Of a stretch of DNA of 7,889 nucleotides, positions 3,955-7,889 are shown one piece after another. Below the pieces are notes generated by a model that was not told where the DNA came from, made no database searches, and saw nothing but the letters and a program-made list of their open reading frames with translations. Position 1 is the first letter of the stretch. Each line of letters starts with the position of its first letter. Position numbers and translations under genes: made by a program. The stretch comes from Kiritimatiellota bacterium (lineage in GTDB: Bacteria; Verrucomicrobiota; Lentisphaeria; Victivallales; JAADHT01): the NCBI GenBank assembly GCA_013151705.1, contig JAADHT010000260.1, positions 1 to 7,889 on the forward strand, read 5' to 3'.

Positions 3955-6642
3955 TCAACCGAGGGATGCGAGGGACTCTTCTACGCGTGCGAGTTTCGCG
4001 CGGGTCTCCGCGAGTTTCGCGCGGGCCTCCTCGACTACTTTCGGCGGTGCTTTCGCCAGGAATTTCTCGTTCGCGAGTTTCGCGGTCGAGCCTTTTATCC
4101 AACCCTTGATCTCTTTCTTTTGCTTCGCGAGTTTCGCGCGTTCGGCGTCGAGATCGACCAGTCCCTCCAGGGACATGAAGACCGCTCCGGCATCGGTTAC
4201 TATTGATGGAGCCGCGGCGCTTTTCGGTTCGAAATCGGCGTCTATCGCGAAGGATTCGGCGCGTGTCAGGGTGATTATGGAGGAACTCTCCGCCTCCAGA
4301 AACTCCGCGGTTTCCGCGTCAGCCGGTTTGAAGATGTAGTCGATTTTTTTCGATGGCGGAATGTTGTAGCTCGCGCGCAGGTTTCGAGCCGCTTTGACGA
4401 CCGCGAACTTCGCGGACATTCCGGCGAGCAGCTTCTTATCGGGGGTGATGACTTTAAGCAGCTCGTCTCCGTTTGGATAGGGCGAATCCGCGAGAATCGC
4501 GGATTCGGTAATGTATCCCAGCTGGTGCGTCAGCTCCTCGGTTATGAACGGCATAAACGGGTGTAGGAGTTTGAGTGTCGCGAACAGCGCGTAGTCGAAC
4601 GTGTCGAGGGTTTTGTCTCTGGTTTCAACGTTTTTGAAGTCGTTTTTCGCGCATTCGATATACCAGTCGCAGAACTCGCTCCAGACGAAGTCGTATAGGG
4701 TGTGGGCGGCCTCGTGGAAGCGGAACGCGTCCAGGGACTTGTTCACCGCCTCCGCGGTCTGCGCTAGTCTTGCGAGTATCCAGCGATTGTTCGAGCCGAG
4801 GCGCTCGTCGTTCCAGAGTTCCGCGAGAATCGCGGGTTCGGATTTCTCCGCGAAGTTCGCGGAACCGCCGCTTTGAATTGAGCGGAAGCGGGCGGCGTTC
4901 CATAGTTTGTTGGCGAAATTTCTGCCTATTTCACATTTTTCGTTGCTGTAGAGGATATCCTGACCGAGCGGCGCGATGTAGATTATCGAGAACCGCAGGG
5001 CGTCCGCGCCGTATTGCTCTATCACGTCGAGTGGGTCGGGGCTGTTTCCGAGGGATTTACTCAATTTCTTTCCGCCAGCGTCGCGGATTATGCTCGTGAA
5101 ATAGACGTTTTTGAATGGGATTTCGCCTTTGAACTCGATGCCCGCCATTATCATTCTGGCAACCCAGAAGAAGATTATGTCGGGACCGGTCACGAGATCG
5201 TTGGTGGGATAGAAGAACTTCTGCTCGTCGGTCTCCTCGGGCCATCCCATAATTGAGAACGGCCAGAGCCAGGAGCTGAACCAGGTGTCCAGAACGTCCT
5301 CGTCCTGGCGCCATTTTCCCGGTTTGCCGGCCTCCTCCGGGGATTGGACGCCCACATACGTCTCTCCTGTTTCGTCGTTGTACCAAGCCGGTATGCGGTG
5401 TCCCCACCAGATTTGGCGGCTGATGCACCAGTCCTTGATGTTCTCCATCCAGTGGAAGAATGTTTTCGTCCAGCGTTCCGGATGGAATTTGATGTCGCCG
5501 TTTCTGACCGCTTCCATCGCCGGTTTCGCGAGCTCGTCCATTTTGACGAACCACTGCTCGCTGATTCTAGGCTCGATTGGGACGTCTCCGCGCTCGGAGT
5601 ATCCGACGCTGTGGCGGTGCGGCTCGATTTTGACGAGAAGACCTGTCTCTTTCATCATTTCGACGACTTTCTTTCTGCATTTGAATCTGTCTAGTCCCTC
5701 GAATTCGGGCCCTGCCGCGGTGTTCATACTGGCGTCGTCGTTCATAATGTTGACGAATTCGAGATCGTGCCTCTGTCCGACCAGGAAGTCGTTGGGATCA
5801 TGAGCCGGCGTTATCTTAACGCAACCCGTTCCGAACTCGGGATCGGCGTGCTCGTCGGCCACGACGGGAATCACTCGGTCCGTCAGCGGAAGATCGATTG
5901 TTTTTCCCACGATGTTCTTGTAACGCTTGTCTTCCGGATTCACGGCTACGGCCGTGTCCCCGAGCATTGTTTCGGGACGCGTGGTGGCTATTTCGAGGAA
6001 TCCCGAACCGTCGGAGAGGGGATATTTGAAGTGGTGGAACGCTCCGTCGACGTCTTTGTAGATTACTTCCTCGTCGGAGAGGGCCGTTTTTGACGCCGGG
6101 CACCAGTTTATCATGCGCTTTCCGCGGTGGATCAGTCCTTTTTCGTAGAGTTCCACGAAGACCTTTCGCACGGCGTCGCTCAATCCATCGTCCATAGTGA
6201 AGCGGGCGCGCTCCCAGGCGCAGGCGGTTCCGAGAGTTTTCAGTTGCTTTACGATGGTGCCGCCGTATTGCTCCTTCCATTCCCAGACTCGTTTGATGAA
6301 TTCCCCGCGCCCGAGTTTGTCGCGGCCTGTGTTCTCCTTTTCGCGCAGGTACGCTTCCACCTTGCTTTCCGTGGCGATTCCGGCGTGATCGGTTCCCGGA
6401 AACCAGCAGACCTCGAATCCCATCATTTTTTTGCGTCGAATCAGAATGTCCTGAAGGGTGTTGTTCAGGACGTGTCCCATAGTCAGAATGCCGGTGACGT
6501 TTGGCGGGGGGATGACTATGGAATACGCGGGTTTCGCGGATTTCGGGTCGCCGTGGAAGCAACTTTCGTTCTGCCAGACCGGCCGCCATTTCGCCTCGGC
6601 TGCCCCTGGCTCGTATGTTTTAGGCATATTCGAATCGCTCAT
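3955..6642 (-). CDS. valS: Valyl-tRNA synthetase
   Basis: Charges tRNA-Val with valine and edits misacylated threonine; a cytosolic class I synthetase. The 895 residues fit the bacterial range of about 870-950. Order of landmarks: PPPNVTG (45-51) and the HIGH-like TMGH (54-57); FPGTDHAGIATESK (81-94); editing domain with TTRPETMLGD (220-229) and TPAHDPNDF (278-286); SRQIWWGHRIPAW (408-420); DTWFSSWLWPFS (452-463); KLSKS (526-530) followed by LGNSPDP; anticodon-binding helices to about 770; and a charged C-terminal coiled coil from about 828. First residue of HIGH is Thr, not His. ATG at 6642 is preceded by AAAAGGAG with good spacing. The C-terminal coiled coil contains a duplicated heptad. 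Ten CGCG-N5-CGCG copies lie in it, nine in the last 300 codons. Monocistronic, or a leader to the downstream unit after a 139-base gap. Confidence 0.98.
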   Translation of the reverse strand: MSDSNMPKTYEPGAAEAKWRPVWQNESCFHGDPKSAKPAYSIVIPPPNVTGILTMGHVLNNTLQDILIRRKKMMGFEVCWFPGTDHAGIATESKVEAYLREKENTGRDKLGRGEFIKRVWEWKEQYGGTIVKQLKTLGTACAWERARFTMDDGLSDAVRKVFVELYEKGLIHRGKRMINWCPASKTALSDEEVIYKDVDGAFHHFKYPLSDGSGFLEIATTRPETMLGDTAVAVNPEDKRYKNIVGKTIDLPLTDRVIPVVADEHADPEFGTGCVKITPAHDPNDFLVGQRHDLEFVNIMNDDASMNTAAGPEFEGLDRFKCRKKVVEMMKETGLLVKIEPHRHSVGYSERGDVPIEPRISEQWFVKMDELAKPAMEAVRNGDIKFHPERWTKTFFHWMENIKDWCISRQIWWGHRIPAWYNDETGETYVGVQSPEEAGKPGKWRQDEDVLDTWFSSWLWPFSIMGWPEETDEQKFFYPTNDLVTGPDIIFFWVARMIMAGIEFKGEIPFKNVYFTSIIRDAGGKKLSKSLGNSPDPLDVIEQYGADALRFSIIYIAPLGQDILYSNEKCEIGRNFANKLWNAARFRSIQSGGSANFAEKSEPAILAELWNDERLGSNNRWILARLAQTAEAVNKSLDAFRFHEAAHTLYDFVWSEFCDWYIECAKNDFKNVETRDKTLDTFDYALFATLKLLHPFMPFITEELTHQLGYITESAILADSPYPNGDELLKVITPDKKLLAGMSAKFAVVKAARNLRASYNIPPSKKIDYIFKPADAETAEFLEAESSSIITLTRAESFAIDADFEPKSAAAPSIVTDAGAVFMSLEGLVDLDAERAKLAKQKKEIKGWIKGSTAKLANEKFLAKAPPKVVEEARAKLAETRAKLARVEESLASLG
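3988..4029 (-). repeat. 21-base tandem duplication in the valS 3' end (one coiled-coil heptad)
   Basis: Units 3988-4008 and 4009-4029 differ at two bases. On the coding strand they give EARAKLA and ETRAKLA, seven residues each, in the C-terminal coiled coil. A heptad-sized, in-frame duplication keeps helix register. Confidence 0.75.
4009..4861. repeat. Cluster of CGCG-N5-CGCG interrupted palindromes in valS
   Basis: Exact 13-base matches start at 4009, 4072, 4126, 4306, 4402, 4489, 4579, 4822 and 4849. Seven of these nine (4009, 4072, 4126, 4402, 4489, 4822, 4849) have CGCGA-NNN-TCGCG. All spacings are multiples of three, so each is read GCG-NNN-NNN-GCG (AKLA, AETA, AKFA, AILA, ALFA, ANFA). 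Degenerate copies lie between, for example at 3988-4000. Confidence 0.7.
4483..4507. repeat. 25-base perfect interrupted palindrome in valS
   Basis: Arms CGAATCCGCGA (4483-4493) and TCGCGGATTCG (4497-4507) are exact reverse complements around GAA. It is the longest-armed copy of the iterated CGCGA-NNN-TCGCG motif and lies wholly inside coding sequence (ESAILADSP). Confidence 0.75.
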
Positions 6643-6668
6643 ATCTCTCCTTTTATGTGTTTTGATGT

Positions 6669-6683
6669 CCCCTTTTGAAGGGG
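6669..6683. repeat. CCCCTT-TTG-AAGGGG hairpin in the valS leader
   Basis: A perfect 6-base stem with a 3-base loop, less than 20 bases upstream of the valS Shine-Dalgarno. In the valS transcript it reads CCCCUU-CAA-AAGGGG. Similar CCCCTTCAAAAGGGG strings recur in intergenic DNA of several bacteria as I recall; here it may be a repeat copy or a leader structure. Confidence 0.4.
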
Positions 6684-6715
6684 GAGTGGTCGCGGTCGCC
6701 CGGAATCGAGGCTGT

Positions 6716-6743
6716 AAAATAGCCTTGGGGCGCGTTCTTGCAA
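6716..6743 (-). promoter_or_regulatory. Weak promoter candidate for valS
   Basis: On the minus strand TTGCAA (6743-6738) and TATTTT (6721-6716) have a 16-base spacer, about 73 bases before the valS ATG. A transcript from here would include the CCCCTT hairpin. Confidence 0.3.
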
Positions 6744-6780
6744 CTGTTTCGCGTAATAAAAGCGGAAATCGCCGAGGAGC

Positions 6781-6900
6781 GGGTAAGGGGGCGGTCGTGG
6801 ATAGTGGGCAGTGGGGGAGGCAGAGGAGGGGACAGGGGGAGAGGGGAAGTGAACCGTGGGGAGTGGGAATGTTGAACAGGAGGGAAGGTAGGGACGGGGT
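6781..6900 (+). other. G-rich polypurine tract with G-quadruplex potential
   Basis: The plus strand carries G runs at 6787-6791, 6813-6817, 6828-6831, 6835-6839, 6843-6846, 6858-6861 and 6865-6867. The four from 6813 to 6846 have loops of 10, 3 and 3 bases, compatible with a quadruplex. It is upstream of the response regulator promoter candidate and behind the valS promoter candidate, so it would mainly act in DNA. Confidence 0.45.
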
Positions 6901-6935
6901 AGAGAAGTTTAATGTGGATTTCGCTCACCACCGAT

Positions 6936-6977
6936 GCTCTTCGAGAAGCTACTTCGACAGGTTCGGCACAGGTCAGG
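6936..6977. repeat. Fragment of a TTCGACAGG-type dispersed intergenic repeat
   Basis: Plus-strand GCTACTTCGACAGGTTCGG followed by CACAGGTCAGG; the other strand translates in one frame to CAEPVEVASRR. Spurious AEPVE peptides from sequences of this kind (GAGCCTGTCGAAG family) are common in bacterial annotations and mark a widespread short dispersed repeat. Here one isolated copy lies in the spacer. Confidence 0.5.
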
Positions 6978-7032
6978 GCAGGGGAGGTCGGTGGGATCGT
7001 CTCGGAATGGATGAGATTGTGGAGAAACGCTC

Positions 7033-7060
7033 TTGCGCAAGGGGGCTTTTGATGTATATT
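7033..7060 (+). promoter_or_regulatory. Sigma70-like promoter for the response regulator
   Basis: TTGCGC (7033-7038) and TATATT (7055-7060) are 16 bases apart; transcription would start near 7067, about 23 bases before the ATG and just before the Shine-Dalgarno. The -35 lies inside the perfect palindrome CTTGCGCAAG (7032-7041), a plausible operator. Confidence 0.45.
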
Positions 7061-7080
7061 TTCCAGGGTTTCGATCAATC

Positions 7081-7086
7081 GGAGGA
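7081..7086 (+). promoter_or_regulatory. Ribosome binding site deciding the response regulator start
   Basis: GGAGGA ends three bases before ATG 7090. It rules against an upstream in-frame ATG at 7033, which would add 19 residues and would lie inside the promoter candidate. Confidence 0.7.
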
Positions 7087-7089
7087 ATT

Positions 7090-7677
7090 ATGCGTAAAAA
7101 GAAATCAATGCGGACGGGAGAGGCGGCAGAGTATCTTGACGTCTCCAAAGCGAGCATAACGAACTGGGTCAGAAGCGGGCGTCTGAAGGCGTCGACCACG
7201 CCTGGAGGACATTATCTTTTCACGAAGGAGGTTCTTGACGCTTTCGCTTTGGAGCGCGGCATGATTCCACCGGAACCGCTTCGCCCCGACGCTTCCGAAA
7301 AGTATAAAATTCTTGTGATAGACGATGACGAGGCTTTCCGCTCGTTCACCCGCGAAGCGCTCGACACATACACGGGATATGAGTTGAGAGAGGCGGAGGA
7401 TGGTATGCAGGGGGCTTTGATCACCGGAGCTTGGCGTCCGGATATGATCATCGTCGATCTGCGTATGCCGAACATGAACGGAGTGGAGTTTTGCGAGTTC
7501 GTCAAGAAAGATGATTCGATGGCGCATACCAAACTGGTGGTAGTCAGCGCGTATCTGGCACCGGAGGTGAGGGAGGCTGTCGAGATACTGGCTGTCGACG
7601 CTGTTTTGGACAAACCCGTGCGGTTGGGTAGATTCGTGGCGACCATTGGCAAACTGGCGGACTTGGAAATCGGCTGA
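7090..7677 (+). CDS. Response regulator with N-terminal excisionase/MerR-type HTH and C-terminal receiver domain
   Basis: A 195-residue two-domain protein. Residues 8-52 form an excisionase/MerR-like helix-turn-helix with wing (RTGEAAEYLDVSKASITNW, then SGRLKASTTPGGHYLF), expected to bind DNA. After a Pro-rich linker (59-69), residues 71-190 are a CheY-like receiver: acidic pocket D78/D79, phospho-acceptor Asp123 in IIVDLRMPNMNG, Ser153 and Lys175 (LDKPV), so all phosphorylation residues are present. Domain order is reversed from most response regulators, where the receiver comes first. No histidine kinase is in the window, so the partner is unknown (orphan). The next gene begins 6 or 21 bases after the stop, so co-transcription is likely. 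The palindrome over the -35 suggests possible autoregulation, which is an inference. Confidence 0.92.
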   Translation: MRKKKSMRTGEAAEYLDVSKASITNWVRSGRLKASTTPGGHYLFTKEVLDAFALERGMIPPEPLRPDASEKYKILVIDDDEAFRSFTREALDTYTGYELREAEDGMQGALITGAWRPDMIIVDLRMPNMNGVEFCEFVKKDDSMAHTKLVVVSAYLAPEVREAVEILAVDAVLDKPVRLGRFVATIGKLADLEIG

Positions 7678-7682
7678 AGCCG
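7671..7682 (+). other. Small hairpin over the response regulator stop
   Basis: CGGC-TGAA-GCCG: a 4-base stem whose loop holds the TGA stop (7675-7677). It lies just ahead of the next gene's start and may be incidental. Confidence 0.3.
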
Positions 7683-7698
7683 TATGGAGAAAAACGAG

Positions 7699-7889
7699 AT
7701 GAAGACATTGAAACTACCGCGGCACATTCGCTTGGCCGCATTGCAATGCGACTTCGAGGGTGGAGAGGACAACACGCTTCGCATACCGGAATTATGGCGG
7801 GAATTCGCGGATGCCGGTGTGGAGTTCGTTCCGGCTCCTTTGGCGGCGCTTGATGTCGAGCTGCGGGCTAGACGGGTCGGAGGCTGTGG
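7699..7889 (+). CDS. Unrecognised protein, N-terminal part only
   Basis: An open frame runs off the right edge. Starting at 7699 (GGAGA nine bases upstream) it begins MKTLKLPRHIRLAALQCDF and continues with EGGEDNTLRIPELWREFADAG and VEFVPAPLAALDVELRAR for 63 codons. An alternative ATG at 7684 lies six bases after the regulator stop and would add five residues, but it lacks a ribosome site. There is no signal peptide or membrane segment in the visible part. The first visible strand (IRLAALQCDF) followed by a Trp-containing helix could open an alpha/beta fold. I do not recognise the family. It probably shares a transcript with the upstream response regulator and could be a functional partner or target. 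Confidence 0.7.
   Translation, partial: MKTLKLPRHIRLAALQCDFEGGEDNTLRIPELWREFADAGVEFVPAPLAALDVELRARRVGGC

Larger units (their letters stand above)
6643..7089. other. Divergent intergenic region between valS and the response regulator
   Basis: A 447-base spacer serving two divergent genes. From left: the valS ribosome site, a CCCCTT hairpin, a weak valS promoter, a G-rich polypurine tract, a TTCGACAGG-type dispersed repeat and a good promoter match for the regulator. Open frames here on both strands are low-complexity (Pro/Ser or Gly/Arg runs) and not believable genes. No T-box motif is visible for valS. Confidence 0.6.

Noticed and set aside
4009..4861. CRISPR-like array suggested by repeated CGCGAGTTTCGCG in valS
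   Set aside because: Repeats are too short, spacing is irregular and everything is in one coding frame of a conserved enzyme.
3893..6746. CAGTTGCAA (3893-3901) and its inverse TTGCAACTG (6738-6746) flanking valS as terminal inverted repeats of a mobile unit
   Set aside because: Only nine bases, no target duplication and no transposase; TTGCAA is itself palindromic, so chance is adequate.
6643..6790. T-box riboswitch upstream of valS
   Set aside because: No GGTGG-ACCGCG-type T-box, no specifier structure and no terminator hairpin with a T-run.
6653..7078. 141-codon minus-strand frame in the spacer, Pro/Ser-rich
   Set aside because: It translates the polypyrimidine strand and the AEPVE repeat; not a believable protein.
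6458..7159. 233-codon plus-strand frame across the valS start and spacer
   Set aside because: Antisense to valS and then reads through G-rich sequence; Gly/Arg low complexity.

Overview
This is bacterial chromosome: dense gene packing, Shine-Dalgarno sites, ATGA stop/start overlaps and housekeeping genes of bacterial type. The lineage cannot be fixed from the window alone. The valyl-tRNA synthetase has TMGH in place of HMGH in its signature, which I associate loosely with Planctomycetes/Verrucomicrobia-type enzymes; this is a weak hint only. The sequence is moderately GC-rich, and the methyltransferase remnant and some intergenic stretches are visibly more AT-rich.

Layout. Bases 1-213 hold a doubtful minus-strand fragment reminiscent of the N-terminus of an alanine-racemase-fold enzyme. 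Then, all on the minus strand, come an E-polyprenyl (probably geranylgeranyl) diphosphate synthase (215-1336), a 390-base gap with a terminator-like hairpin and a stop-codon hairpin, cobU (1730-2254), an open frame with no normal start (2251-2475), thiE (2448-3110), a broken N6-adenine DNA methyltransferase (3107-3815), and valS (3955-6642). A 447-base divergent intergenic region (6643-7089) carries G-rich polypurine sequence, a short hairpin, a fragment of a widespread TTCGACAGG-type repeat and two candidate promoters. On the plus strand follow a helix-turn-helix/receiver response regulator (7090-7677) and the start of an unrecognised gene that runs off the window.

How they fit. The methyltransferase remnant, thiE, the start-less frame and cobU look like one transcriptional unit: the methyltransferase stop overlaps the thiE start as ATGA, and the start-less frame's stop overlaps a cobU start the same way. 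thiE (thiamine), cobU (cobamide assembly) and the prenyl synthase (isoprenoids) are anabolic functions with no obvious pathway link. The methyltransferase looks like a decayed restriction-modification relic, and thiE now uses a ribosome site inside its tail.

The most unusual signal is a short interrupted palindrome, CGCG-N5-CGCG (best form CCGCGA-NNN-TCGCGG), found 19 times inside the prenyl synthase, cobU, thiE and valS and absent from the methyltransferase relic, the response regulator and most of the valS catalytic core. Most copies sit in one codon phase and encode Ala-x-x-Ala. It may be a highly iterated palindrome comparable in concept to HIP1, or an extreme codon-usage effect; a genome-wide count against codon-shuffled controls would decide.
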